From assembly GCF_030944405.1 (NCBI RefSeq), contig NZ_CP132339.1:620001-684000 (forward strand): a DNA stretch of 64,000 bases, given 5' to 3'. Source of the DNA: Janthinobacterium sp. J1-1 (GTDB lineage: Bacteria; Pseudomonadota; Gammaproteobacteria; Burkholderiales; Burkholderiaceae_D). Positions 17,101-25,396 of the stretch are shown piece by piece. How positions within the stretch are numbered: position 1 is the stretch's first letter; each line of letters opens with the position of its first letter. Under the pieces are notes generated by a model. The model saw only the letters and a list, made by a program, of their open reading frames with translations, did not search any database and was not told the origin of the DNA. The translations under genes and the position numbers were made by a program.

Positions 17101-17760
17101 AAAAGGGTGGCCTTGCTGACGGCCTACCAGGACCGTGCCTATGCGCAGCAGTACCTGGACTTCGTCGGCCAGGTGCGCGCCGCCGAGAGCGCCCTGAACG
17201 GCCCGCAGCTGCGGCTGACGGAAGCGGTGGCGCGTTATTTCTACAAGCTGATGGCCTACAAGGACGAGTACGAAGTGGCGCGGCTGTACACGGACGGCGC
17301 GTTCCAGGCCAAGATCGCCGCCATGTTCGAAGGCGACATCAAGCTCAAGTTCCACCTGGCGCCGCCGATCATGGCGAAGACCGATGCCCAGGGCCACCTG
17401 GTGAAAAAGGAATTCGGCCCGTGGATGATGAAGGCCTTCGGCGTGCTGGCCAAGCTGAAAGGCCTGCGCGGCGGTACCTTCGACATCTTCGGCTACACGG
17501 CCGAGCGCAAGATGGAACGCGCGCTGATCGAGGAATACCGCCGCACGGTGGGCGGCCTGCTGCCGAAACTCACTACGGCGAAACTGGCACAAGCGGTGGC
17601 GATCGCCAGTATCCCGGAGGATATCCGCGGCTATGGCCATGTGAAGGAACGGCACCTGGTGGCGGCGAAAGAGAAGGAGGCCAGCCTGCTGACTGCATTC
17701 AATGCGCCGCTGGTCGCGCCACCATTGACGCCGACGCCGCTGGCCGCCACTGTGGCATGA
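14164..17760 (+). CDS. Indolepyruvate ferredoxin oxidoreductase family protein (fused subunits)
   Basis: A 1198-residue fusion corresponding to IorA plus IorB type 2-oxoacid:ferredoxin oxidoreductases, which oxidatively decarboxylate aryl pyruvates to aryl-acetyl-CoA. The N-terminal part has the pyrimidine-binding domain (GRAFMTGTQALIRL, GYRGSPVTSVD) and a TPP domain with GCPHNSSTKVPEGS and GIGCHYMVLWMDR. A Cys cluster (CEGCGDCSVQSNC, then further Cys to about residue 705) binds 4Fe-4S. From about 755 (GILVTGIGGTGVVTVGQILAMA) comes the gamma-type domain. The neighbouring hpd supports a role in aromatic amino acid breakdown. ATG 14164 has a GGAGA at 14153-14157. Confidence 0.93.
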   Translation: MNAPVKGSNLEPGAHASDISLNDKYTLQRGRAFMTGTQALIRLPMMQRERDLKAGLNTAGYITGYRGSPVTSVDMTAVKAKKYLDEHHVKFHPGLNEDLAATAVWGTQQTNLFEDAKYDGVFGMWYGKGPGVDRCGDVFKHANNAGSAKHGGVLVLAGDDHAAKSSSTAHQSDHILNACGIPVLYPSSVQEYIDYGLHAWAMSRYTGLWVSMKCVTDIIESGAAVDFDPDRVQITLPTDFEMPAGGLNIRWPDTVLEQEVRMNSYKWYAALAYARANKLNKIIWDSPKARIGIITAGKSYLDTRQALADLGIDEQTASDIGIRLYKIGMTWPLEADGVHEFAKGLDEILVVEEKRQILEYALKEELYNLKDGERPRVVGKFDDTGEWSNQKGTGHGDWLLPATYELNPAMIARAIASRISRYYAGHPVEQRVKERIAYLEAKENVLKAISVKPDPQKDRTPFFCSGCPHNSSTKVPEGSRALAGIGCHYMVLWMDRETSTFTHMGAEGVTWVGQAPFTNEKHVFTNLGDGTYFHSGILAIRAAVSAKVNITYKILFNDAVAMTGGQEFDGPLSPAIISRQIAAEGVGPIIVVTDEPEKYPSDYAWAEGVTVRHRSELMDVQRELRDMPGVSAMIYDQTCASEKRRRRKRNEYPDPAKRAVINEAVCEGCGDCSVQSNCLSVEPLETELGRKRQINQSSCNKDFSCTTGFCPSFVTVEGGGLKKPKKAASADQGGPEVPALPTPVIPTTAEPFGILVTGIGGTGVVTVGQILAMAAHVEGKGCSVLDMSGLAQKGGPVMSHVRLADRQEDIHSTRVGTGAADLVIGCDLIVTASRDALSRMGEGRSWAMINSTSSSTAAFVKNPDWQFPGASARMEIEKACGKDHVDFIDAGQIATALMGDSIATNMFMLGYAWQKGKVPLSEAAIMKAIDLNNVSVAFNKAAFNWGRAGAHDTASLQRMTAPAKVVEFKRIDTLDDIIEKRVALLTAYQDRAYAQQYLDFVGQVRAAESALNGPQLRLTEAVARYFYKLMAYKDEYEVARLYTDGAFQAKIAAMFEGDIKLKFHLAPPIMAKTDAQGHLVKKEFGPWMMKAFGVLAKLKGLRGGTFDIFGYTAERKMERALIEEYRRTVGGLLPKLTTAKLAQAVAIASIPEDIRGYGHVKERHLVAAKEKEASLLTAFNAPLVAPPLTPTPLAATVA

Positions 17761-17810
17761 TGTACGCTCACACCAGGCTGTCAACCTGGCAGTTGAGCCG
17801 GGGGTAAAAG

Positions 17811-17837
17811 AATGGCGCCTGCGGGCGCCATTTTTTA
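17811..17837 (+). terminator. Rho-independent terminator after the ferredoxin oxidoreductase gene
   Basis: AATGGCGCC (17811-17819) and GGCGCCATT (17824-17832) form a perfect 9-bp stem with a TGCG loop and a run of Ts directly after it. It lies 50 bp beyond the stop codon. Confidence 0.9.
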
Positions 17838-17859
17838 CATGTTTTTTTCAGTATCGGAA

Positions 17860-17891
17860 CAGGCAACTGTTTGCCTGAAAAGCACTATAAT
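17860..17891 (+). promoter_or_regulatory. Promoter with overlapping inverted repeat before the S41 peptidase
   Basis: TATAAT at 17886-17891 is a consensus -10, 30 bp before the GTG start. Just upstream CAGGCAA (17860-17866) and TTGCCTG (17871-17877) form a perfect inverted repeat with a 4-base loop covering the place of the -35. That makes it a candidate operator; no -35 at ideal spacing is apparent. Confidence 0.5.
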
Positions 17892-17921
17892 TCATGAATA
17901 GTTTCTTTATGGAAAATAATT

Positions 17922-19424
17922 GTGAAGACTTTGCGTAATGTATCGTTGATTGCCACGCCGTTGTTGCTGCTGCTTAGTGCCTGTGGCGGAGGCGGCGGAG
18001 GCGGCAGCACCACCGTCAGCGAAACGCCGGTGCCGCCGGTGACCGGCACCACGCCGACCATCGTCGCCGCGTCCACCGTGCAAAACCTGTGCGAGAAGCC
18101 GCGCGCCGGCAACAGCACCGATCGCCAGGGAACGCTGTTGAACGAGCTGACCTGGGTGCGCAGCTGGATCGATGAGACCTATCTCTGGTACAAGGAAGTG
18201 CCGACCACCTACCTGCCGCAAAACTTCAGCACCCCCATCGCTTATTTCAACGTGCTGAAAACGTCAAGCGTCACCGCCTCGGGCAAGGCCAAGGATCAAT
18301 TCCATTTCACCTACACGACGGCGGAATGGGAAGCGTCGCTGAAGGGCGTGGAATTTGGCTACGGCATGCTGTTCGCGGTCAGCCAGACCACGCCGCCGCG
18401 CAAGGCGGTGATCTCGATCGTCGAGCCGGGTTCGCCGGCGGCGCTGGCCGGCTTCCAGCGCGGCGACGTGCTGCAGAGCATAGACGGCGTCGACTTCGTC
18501 AACGCGGGCGACAAGGCCAGCGTCGATACCATCAACGCAGGCCTGTTTCCGGAAGCGCAGAACAGCCACCGCCTGGCGTTCAGCCGCAATGGCGTCAGCA
18601 TCAGTGCCGCCTTGTCGCCGGTGGAAGTCAATACCACGGCCGTGCAGAACCAGCGCATCATCGATACGCCGACCGGCAAGGTCGGTTACCTGACTTTCAA
18701 TACGCATAACAACGTGGCCGAGCGCCAGCTGATCGAGGCGATGCAGCAATTCCAGGCGGCCGGCATCAGCGACCTGGTGCTCGACGTGCGCTATAACGGC
18801 GGCGGCCTGCTCGACGTGGCCAATGAACTGGCGTACATGATTGCCGGTCCACAGGTGGCGGGCAAGACTTTCGAGCAGCTGCAGCTCAATGACAAGCAGA
18901 AATCGCCGGCGCCGTCGGTGTTCCGCACGCGCAGCGTGGGCTACGCGGCATCCAATCCCGTGGCTGCCGGCGTGGCCCTGCCGACGCTGGGCCTCAAGCG
19001 CGTGACGGTGCTGACCACCGCCAATACCTGCTCGGCCAGCGAATCGATCATCAACGGCCTGCGTGGCGTCGACGTGGAAGTCAACCTGATCGGCGGCACC
19101 ACCTGCGGCAAGCCGTATGGCTTCTACCCGCAGCCGAATTGCGGCACCACCTATTTTGCGGTGCAGTTCCAGGGCGTCAACGCCAAGGGCTTCGGCGACT
19201 ATGCGGACGGCATCAAGCCAACCTGCCAGGTCGACGATGACTACCAGCACGCGCTGGGCGACAGCAACGAAGGCATGCTGGCGGCTGCGCTGCGCTACCG
19301 TGTCACGGGCAGCTGCACGCCGGCTACCGGCCTGAGCCGCTTGTTGAGCACGGTGGAAAGTTCGGAAAGCGTGGCCTTGCGGGTGCTGCGTCCGCAGTAC
19401 AAGGAGATCGCCATCCGCCAGTAA
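17922..19424 (+). CDS. S41 family peptidase lipoprotein with PDZ domain
   Basis: A 500-residue exported protease. The N-terminus is a lipoprotein signal (LLLLLSACGG lipobox) followed by a Gly/Ser/Thr linker, so it should be anchored in a membrane facing the periplasm or surface. A PDZ domain (about 155-225: VEPGSPAALAGFQRGDVLQSIDGV) precedes the tail-specific/C-terminal processing peptidase fold with VLDVRYNGGGLLDVA and TCSASESIINGL, where the nucleophilic Ser is expected in the SAS motif. The start is GTG 17922, giving a proper basic n-region. The TonB-dependent receptor and M14 peptidase downstream suggest a peptide-handling neighbourhood. Confidence 0.9.
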   Translation: MKTLRNVSLIATPLLLLLSACGGGGGGGSTTVSETPVPPVTGTTPTIVAASTVQNLCEKPRAGNSTDRQGTLLNELTWVRSWIDETYLWYKEVPTTYLPQNFSTPIAYFNVLKTSSVTASGKAKDQFHFTYTTAEWEASLKGVEFGYGMLFAVSQTTPPRKAVISIVEPGSPAALAGFQRGDVLQSIDGVDFVNAGDKASVDTINAGLFPEAQNSHRLAFSRNGVSISAALSPVEVNTTAVQNQRIIDTPTGKVGYLTFNTHNNVAERQLIEAMQQFQAAGISDLVLDVRYNGGGLLDVANELAYMIAGPQVAGKTFEQLQLNDKQKSPAPSVFRTRSVGYAASNPVAAGVALPTLGLKRVTVLTTANTCSASESIINGLRGVDVEVNLIGGTTCGKPYGFYPQPNCGTTYFAVQFQGVNAKGFGDYADGIKPTCQVDDDYQHALGDSNEGMLAAALRYRVTGSCTPATGLSRLLSTVESSESVALRVLRPQYKEIAIRQ

Positions 19425-19544
19425 GCCACCTCCCGGTGCTTTGGCTTATAACAATATTGATATAAGGAAAGAAGAAAGCATTCGTTCTGCGAGGACTGGC
19501 ATTTTGCTATCGTGCGAGGTTTCTTACCTCTAAGATATTTAGCA

Positions 19545-22271
19545 ATGCACAAAGCTTACACGTTACACCCGCTGGCACTGGCCGTACTGGCCGTGCTGGG
19601 CGGCGCCGCAACGCAGGCACAGGCACAGGCGCAAACGCCAGCGCCGGCAGCGGAAAACCAGCCTGCGGCCACCCCGCAGGCTGTTGTCGTCACCGGTTCG
19701 CGCATCCCGCGCGCCAGCCTGGAAGGCCCTTCGTCGGTCACCATCCTGACCGGCGACGAGATCACCAAACAGGGCTACAAGAACGTCTTCGACGCGCTCA
19801 ACAACCAGGTGCAGAACAGCGGCTTTACCCAGGGCGAAGACTACGGCAATACCTTCACGCCATCGGCCAATACCATCAGCCTGCGCGGCCTGGGCCCGAA
19901 CCACACCCTGATTCTGCTGAACGGCCGCCGCCTGGCCGATTTTCCGATCGCCTATGACGGCGCGGTCAACTTCACCAACCTGGCCAATATTCCGTCGAGC
20001 ATCGTCGACCGCATCGAGATCCTGAACGGCGGCGCCTCCGCCATCTACGGCTCGGACGCGATCGCCGGCGTGGTCAACGTGATCCTGAAAAAACAGGCCG
20101 AAGGCTTCGACATCAATGTCAAGGCCGGCGGTACCTCGCGCGGCGGCGCGGCCAGCCAGCGCGTGCAGCTGACGGGCGGCGGCAACTTCGACAAGCTCCA
20201 TACCCTGTTCAGCGTCGAGCTGAGCGAGCGCGACCCGTTGTCGAGCATGGACCGCGACTTCATGTCCAGCCGCTCGGGCGTGCCGACCATCGTCGCCTCG
20301 CGCCGTACCCTGCAATCGGGCACGTCCGGCAGCTATGTCGACCTGGGCAATACCTGCAATGATTTTGGCGACATGTATGGCGGCAGCGTCATCAAGTACA
20401 CGGCAAAGAACGGCAGCTATTGCGCCAGCCCGAAAACCCGTCCCACCTACTGGACCACGCAAACCAAGAACAGCAGCCAGAACGTGTTCGGCAGCGCCAA
20501 TTACGAGCTTGACGCCGATACCACCCTGTTTGCCGATTTCCTGCTCGGCAAGAACAAGACCGTCAACAATACGCGCGGCCCGTCGTGGACCTCGGCCTCG
20601 CTGAACGGCGGCTCTTTCCTGAACCAGAATACGGGCGGCTACGAAGAGTGGACCCGCTATATCTCGCCCGAGGAAATCGGCGGCGTGCAGCGCTACAACC
20701 GCAGCTGGGACGACCTGGCCACCGCTGTGTCGCTGGGCGCCAAGGGTCGCATTCCCGGCACCGCCTGGCAGTATGAAGCGAACTACAACGCCTCGATCTA
20801 CAAGAGCGAAGGCCATACGCCGCGCATGCGCTCGAACATCGACAGCTTCTTCCTCGGCCCCAAGCTGGGCACCGACGCCAATGGCGTGGCCATCTACGCG
20901 CCCGACGCCGCGCGCCTGTCGCGCCGTTTGACGCCGGAAGAATTCAACGGCATCACCGACTACGCTACCAGCCACGACAAGGCCTGGACCAATACTTTGA
21001 GCCTGGCCACCAATGGCGACCTGTTCCAGCTGCCGGCCGGAACCGTAAAAATCGCGACGATTGCCGAAGTAGGCAAGCAGGGCTTCCGCAACGAACCCGA
21101 TGCGCGCATCAACGACGGCTATTTCAACCTGGCCACCGGCTCGGGCATCACGGCCGGCACCCGCTCGCGCGCCGCGCTGGGCGCGGAACTCAATATTCCG
21201 CTGCATGAAAAGCTGACCGGCACCCTGGCCGGCCGCTATGACCGCTACAGCTTTGCCGGCCGCAAGGAAGGCAAGTTCACCTACAACGGCGGGCTGGAAC
21301 TGCGTCCGGCGCCCGAGCTGCTGTTCCGCGCCAACTACGCCACCAGCTTCCGTGCGCCGGACATGAACTATATCTACCAGGCGCGCGGCACCGGCTACTA
21401 TTCGAGCACCACCGACTACTACCGCTGCGGCGCCGCCGGCCAGCCGATCGAGACCTGCGAGTTTGCCAACAAGTCGCCTGGCGCCGACTACGTGCAGAAC
21501 GGCAGCCGCGACCTGCAGTCGGAAAAAGGCAAATCGTTCGGCATCGGCGCCGTCTGGTCGCCCAGCGCGAACTTCGATGTGTCGGTCGACTACTGGAACA
21601 TCAAGATCGATGACCTGGTGACCAACCTGAGCGATGACAAACTGCTGCGCGACGAAGCCGATTGCCGCCTGGGCAAGACGGACATCACGTCACCGACCTG
21701 CGTCGACACCCTGGGGCGCATCGAGCGCTACTCGGCCACCGCGCTGAACAAGGCGGGCGAGATCAAGACCATCACCGTCAACCCGATCAATGCGGCCAAG
21801 CAAAGCAGCAGCGGTATCGACGTCAGCCTCAAGTATCTGCTGCGCACCACCGACTATGGCCGCTTCGCCTTCAAGGCCAACTACGCCAAGGTGCTGAGCA
21901 AGAAGTCGCAGCAATTCGCCGGCGACGAGGAAATCGACGAAACCAAGTCGCTGACCAATATGGACTGGCCCGACAAGCTGAACCTGAGCGTCAACTGGGG
22001 CGCGGGCGACTGGTCGAACACCTTGCTGGTCAGCCGCTACGGCAAGGTGCCGAACTCCGCCGGCACCGGCTATCTGACGCCGACGGCGCTGGCCAATATC
22101 AGCACTGTCTACCGCATCAATGACCGCGCCAGCGTGTCGGTGATCGTCAACAATGTGTTCGACAAGATCAAGCGCGACAGCAGCGGCGGCTGGCCGTATT
22201 ACCCGATCGGCAATTACAGCCCCGTGGGACGCCAGGGCTGGATCGAATTCAATTACCATTTTGGATCGTAA
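19545..22271 (+). CDS. TonB-dependent receptor
   Basis: A 908-residue outer membrane receptor. After a signal peptide ending near AQAQAQ comes the TonB-box/plug region (VVVTGSRIPRASLEGPSSVTILTG style opening), the plug motif SLRGLGPNHTLILLNGRRL, ILNGGASAIYGSDAIAGVVN, then a 22-strand barrel with late FRAPDMNYIYQ and a C-terminal aromatic-ended strand (IEFNYHFGS). ATG 19545 gives the best signal peptide; a GTG 33 bases earlier is in frame but adds an odd N-terminus. The ligand is unknown; the SRIPR type plug is frequent among carbohydrate and peptide receptors of this bacterial group. Confidence 0.95.
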   Translation: MHKAYTLHPLALAVLAVLGGAATQAQAQAQTPAPAAENQPAATPQAVVVTGSRIPRASLEGPSSVTILTGDEITKQGYKNVFDALNNQVQNSGFTQGEDYGNTFTPSANTISLRGLGPNHTLILLNGRRLADFPIAYDGAVNFTNLANIPSSIVDRIEILNGGASAIYGSDAIAGVVNVILKKQAEGFDINVKAGGTSRGGAASQRVQLTGGGNFDKLHTLFSVELSERDPLSSMDRDFMSSRSGVPTIVASRRTLQSGTSGSYVDLGNTCNDFGDMYGGSVIKYTAKNGSYCASPKTRPTYWTTQTKNSSQNVFGSANYELDADTTLFADFLLGKNKTVNNTRGPSWTSASLNGGSFLNQNTGGYEEWTRYISPEEIGGVQRYNRSWDDLATAVSLGAKGRIPGTAWQYEANYNASIYKSEGHTPRMRSNIDSFFLGPKLGTDANGVAIYAPDAARLSRRLTPEEFNGITDYATSHDKAWTNTLSLATNGDLFQLPAGTVKIATIAEVGKQGFRNEPDARINDGYFNLATGSGITAGTRSRAALGAELNIPLHEKLTGTLAGRYDRYSFAGRKEGKFTYNGGLELRPAPELLFRANYATSFRAPDMNYIYQARGTGYYSSTTDYYRCGAAGQPIETCEFANKSPGADYVQNGSRDLQSEKGKSFGIGAVWSPSANFDVSVDYWNIKIDDLVTNLSDDKLLRDEADCRLGKTDITSPTCVDTLGRIERYSATALNKAGEIKTITVNPINAAKQSSSGIDVSLKYLLRTTDYGRFAFKANYAKVLSKKSQQFAGDEEIDETKSLTNMDWPDKLNLSVNWGAGDWSNTLLVSRYGKVPNSAGTGYLTPTALANISTVYRINDRASVSVIVNNVFDKIKRDSSGGWPYYPIGNYSPVGRQGWIEFNYHFGS

Positions 22272-22289
22272 TTTGTAGCCGTCAGAGCC

Positions 22290-22324
22290 AAGCCGGGATC
22301 GCCAACGCGGTCCCGGCTTTTTTA
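22290..22324 (+). terminator. Rho-independent terminator after the TonB receptor gene
   Basis: AAGCCGGGA (22290-22298) pairs with TCCCGGCTT (22311-22319), followed by six Ts. It is 18 bp after the stop codon. Confidence 0.92.
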
Positions 22325-22398
22325 TTTTTCGGCGCGGTTGGACGACCGCCACGGCATCTATAATTGCCCGCTTGCCGATCCCCCGATGGAGTCCTCCC

Positions 22399-24225
22399 AT
22401 GCTACGCCACGCCCTGCTGTCCGCCGTCCTGTTGTCCGTATTTTCCGCTCACGCCCACGCCGCCGCTCCCCTGACCACCATCGCCGAACGTTCTGGTTTC
22501 CTGAACACGGGCCGCTATGCCGAAGTGGAGACCTTGTGCAAGCAGTTCCAGGCCCGCTACCCGAAACAGGTGCGCTGCTTCGAATTTGGCCGCACGCCGG
22601 AAAACCGGCCGATGCTGGCGCTGGCGGTGTCGAATACGGGTGTGTTGAGTGCGCAGGAGGCTGCGCGCCGCAAGCTGCCGGTGCTGCTGGTGCAGGGCGG
22701 CATCCATGCAGGTGAAATCGACGGCAAGGATGCGGGCTTCCTGGCGCTGCGCGAAGTCCTCGATGGCAAGGCGGCGCCCGGTGCGCTGGACAAACAGGTG
22801 CTGCTGTTCGTGCCGGTATTCAATATCGACGGCCACGAGCGCTTCGGACAGTGGAACCGCCCCAACCAGCGCGGCCCGGTGGAAATGGGCTGGCGCAGCA
22901 CGGCGCAAAACTACAATCTGAACCGCGATTACATGAAGGCCGACGCACCCGAGATGCGGCAGATGCTGGCGCTGGTCAACGCCTGGGACCCGCTGGCCTA
23001 TGTCGACCTGCATGTCACCGACGGCGCCCAGTTCGAACCCGATATCTCGATCCAGGTCGAACCCGTGCACACGGGCGACGTGGCCTTGCGCCAGGCCGGC
23101 ACCAGCTTGCGCGACGGCGTGCTGGCCGACCTGGCCAAACAAGGGTCGGACCCGAAGCCGTTCTACATCTCGTTTGCCGAGGAAGACAATCCGCAATCGG
23201 GCTTTGTCGACGGCCCGCCGAATCCGCGCTTTTCGCACGGCTACTTCCAGCTGCGCAACCGCTTCGGCGTGCTGGTGGAAACCCATTCGTGGAAGGATTA
23301 CCCGACCCGCGTGCGCATCACCCGCAACACCATCGTCTCGCTGCTGGAGCAAGTGGCGCAACACGGCGCCGCCTGGCGCGATACCGCGCTGGCGGCGGAC
23401 GCGCGCGCGCAGCACCTGGCCGGCAGCACGCAGCCGCTCAGCTACAAAACCACCGACAAGAGCCGCATGATCGATTTCCGCGGCTACGCCTATACGCGCA
23501 CACCGTCCGATATTTCGGGCGCCCTGATGACGCGCTACGACGAGACCACGCCGCAGCTGTGGCGCGTGCCGCTGCGCGACGAGATCGTGCCCGACCTGCA
23601 GGTGACGGCGCCGAAAGCCGGCTACCTGGTGCCGGCCGCCCACGCCGCGATGGTGGCCGATAAACTGCGCCAGCATGGCGTGCAGTACCAGCTGCTGCGC
23701 ACGGCGATCGCCAGGCAAGCGGTCGAAACTTTTCGCGCCGGCAGCGTGAAATTCGGCGCGCAATCGTTCGAGGGCCGGCAGACGGCGCAGGTGACGGGCG
23801 AGTGGCAGGCGGAGGAGCGCGCCATCGGCGCCGGCGCCCTGTATGTGCCGGTGAACCAGCCCAAGGCGCGCCTGGTGCTGGCCCTGCTGGAGCCGCGCGC
23901 GCCCGATTCGCTGCAAGCCTGGGGCAGTTTCAATACGGCCTACGAAGCGAAGGAATACATGGAAGATTACGTGGCCGAAGATGTGGCGCGCGCGCAGCTG
24001 GCGGCGGACCCGCAACTGGCGGCGCAGTTCCGCCAGAAGCTGGCCGACGACCCGGCCTTTGCGCACAACCCGAAAGCGCGGCTGGCGTTTTTCGCGCGCC
24101 GCCATGCGTCGTGGGACGAGCGCCTGAATCTGTATCCGGTGCTGCGCACGGATGTGGCACCGGCTGGACATGCGTTTCGTGAAAACATTTCACGAAGTGA
24201 TATATATGAAATCTTTCCTAAATAA
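22399..24225 (+). CDS. Exported M14 family zinc carboxypeptidase
   Basis: A 608-residue protein with a signal peptide (LRHALLSAVLLSVFSAHAHA). The M14 zinc site is visible as GGIHAGEIDGKD (H-x-x-E) near residue 110 and the third ligand in YVDLHVTDG near 205; NYNLNRDYMKAD provides the substrate-binding Asn-Arg; the catalytic Glu is probably in VLVETHSWKDYPTRV. About 250 residues follow that form a family-specific C-terminal domain. ATG 22399 follows GGAG at 22388-22391. The last 16 codons (from about 24175) become suddenly AT-rich, ending FRENISRSDIYEIFPK, which may mark the edge of the downstream island. Confidence 0.92.
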   Translation: MLRHALLSAVLLSVFSAHAHAAAPLTTIAERSGFLNTGRYAEVETLCKQFQARYPKQVRCFEFGRTPENRPMLALAVSNTGVLSAQEAARRKLPVLLVQGGIHAGEIDGKDAGFLALREVLDGKAAPGALDKQVLLFVPVFNIDGHERFGQWNRPNQRGPVEMGWRSTAQNYNLNRDYMKADAPEMRQMLALVNAWDPLAYVDLHVTDGAQFEPDISIQVEPVHTGDVALRQAGTSLRDGVLADLAKQGSDPKPFYISFAEEDNPQSGFVDGPPNPRFSHGYFQLRNRFGVLVETHSWKDYPTRVRITRNTIVSLLEQVAQHGAAWRDTALAADARAQHLAGSTQPLSYKTTDKSRMIDFRGYAYTRTPSDISGALMTRYDETTPQLWRVPLRDEIVPDLQVTAPKAGYLVPAAHAAMVADKLRQHGVQYQLLRTAIARQAVETFRAGSVKFGAQSFEGRQTAQVTGEWQAEERAIGAGALYVPVNQPKARLVLALLEPRAPDSLQAWGSFNTAYEAKEYMEDYVAEDVARAQLAADPQLAAQFRQKLADDPAFAHNPKARLAFFARRHASWDERLNLYPVLRTDVAPAGHAFRENISRSDIYEIFPK

Positions 24226-24256
24226 AAATTTCCTATAGGAAATTTTGTGATATAGT
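24225..24256 (+). promoter_or_regulatory. 22-bp perfect palindrome and putative promoter upstream of the WYL operon
   Basis: Positions 24225-24246 form a perfect palindrome with core TTTCCTATAGGAAA flanked by AAAA/TTTT arms. TATAGT at 24251-24256 could be the -10 of the operon, with the palindrome over the -35. WYL regulators such as BrxR and CapW are known to bind inverted repeats in their own promoters, so this is the obvious operator candidate. A smaller TCACGAAGTGA dyad lies at 24190-24200. Confidence 0.6.
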
Positions 24257-24329
24257 TAAAGCAACTATTTTCACGATGAAAGATGTAGCTCGTGTCGCGC
24301 GCATGTGTCGCTTCACGTAGTGCCTTCCT

Positions 24330-25316
24330 ATGTCCAAGCGACCTCATTCACTTGAAACCGCAGTGGCCCTGACCGAGTTGATACGCCGTATCCCGAGCAG
24401 CCACCTCGTCACGGCCCCAGACTTGCACAAGCAGCTCAAAAACGCAGGAATCGATCGTGACCTGCGTACTGTCCAGCGCCATCTTGACATGCTCTCAGAG
24501 CATTACGATATCGAACGCGATGAGAGCAGCAGGCCATACGGCTATCGCTGGAAAAAGCTTTCCGGTGGGCTGGCATTGCCCATGCTCAGTGAGCAGGAAT
24601 CGTTGCTGTTGCTGCTGGCGCAACAGCAGCTACGCCATTTGTTACCGAGCAGCTTGATGAGTTCCCTGGATAACTTTTTTCAACAAGCACGCAGCGATCT
24701 TGGACTTGGCAATTCAGGCAAGCCTGCCACCCAATGGCTGAAGAAGGTGCGTGTTGTCAGTACTACCCAGCCGCTGCTGCCACCGAAAATCGAGGCCGGT
24801 GTTTTTGAAAGTGTCAGTAATGCACTGTACGCCAACCGTTGGCTGGACATTGACTACCAAAATGCAGCGGGCAAGCGCAAAAGCGCTCGTGTAATGCCGC
24901 TCGGACTGGCACAGCAGGGTGTCAGGCTTTACTTGGTCTGCCGCTATGAAGGTTACGATGAAGAGCGCATCCTGGCGCTGCATCGTATCTTGCTGGCACA
25001 TGTAACAGCGCATGACTTCGAATACCCTGTCGATTTCGACTTGCAGCGCTACGACGCTGACGGAAATTTTGGCATGGGTAATGGCAAGCGCATTCGCCTG
25101 CGCTTCTGCATCGAGAAAGAAGCCGGCTTGCACCTGCTCGAATCACCGCTGTCGCGCGATCAGCGGGTCGACGTCCAAGACGACTGTTTCGAGGTCGAAG
25201 CGACCTTGGCCGACACCGCCCAGTTGACGTGGTGGTTGAGTGGGTTTGGCGGGAAAGTATGGAATATCCGACGTGAAAGTGATGACGAGGCGGCGCTGCG
25301 ACACAAGTTGACGTGA
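24330..25316 (+). CDS. WYL domain transcriptional regulator
   Basis: A 328-residue regulator with three parts: a winged helix-turn-helix (residues 1-75, with DLRTVQRHLDMLSEHYDIERD as recognition helix and wing start), a WYL domain (about 160-235) in which the namesake motif reads LYL in RLYLVCRYEGYDEERILALHRI, and a C-terminal WCX domain (about 245-325, ending WWLSGFGGKVWNIR). The same layout is known for BrxR and CapW, ligand-responsive repressors of defence operons. It is the first gene of a co-directional group of five, 80 bp before the next one. No clear Shine-Dalgarno is visible before ATG 24330. Confidence 0.92.
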   Translation: MSKRPHSLETAVALTELIRRIPSSHLVTAPDLHKQLKNAGIDRDLRTVQRHLDMLSEHYDIERDESSRPYGYRWKKLSGGLALPMLSEQESLLLLLAQQQLRHLLPSSLMSSLDNFFQQARSDLGLGNSGKPATQWLKKVRVVSTTQPLLPPKIEAGVFESVSNALYANRWLDIDYQNAAGKRKSARVMPLGLAQQGVRLYLVCRYEGYDEERILALHRILLAHVTAHDFEYPVDFDLQRYDADGNFGMGNGKRIRLRFCIEKEAGLHLLESPLSRDQRVDVQDDCFEVEATLADTAQLTWWLSGFGGKVWNIRRESDDEAALRHKLT

Positions 25317-25396
25317 AGTGGGCCGACAATGGTGTCATGCCGTGCGCAGCGCCATGTTTGCGCTGTTCCGATCACTCTTTTGCCTGTTCTTGACCC

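Noticed and set aside
17860..17877. Second terminator after the ferredoxin oxidoreductase gene
   Set aside because: The inverted repeat has no T-run and overlaps the expected promoter of the next gene, so an operator is more likely.
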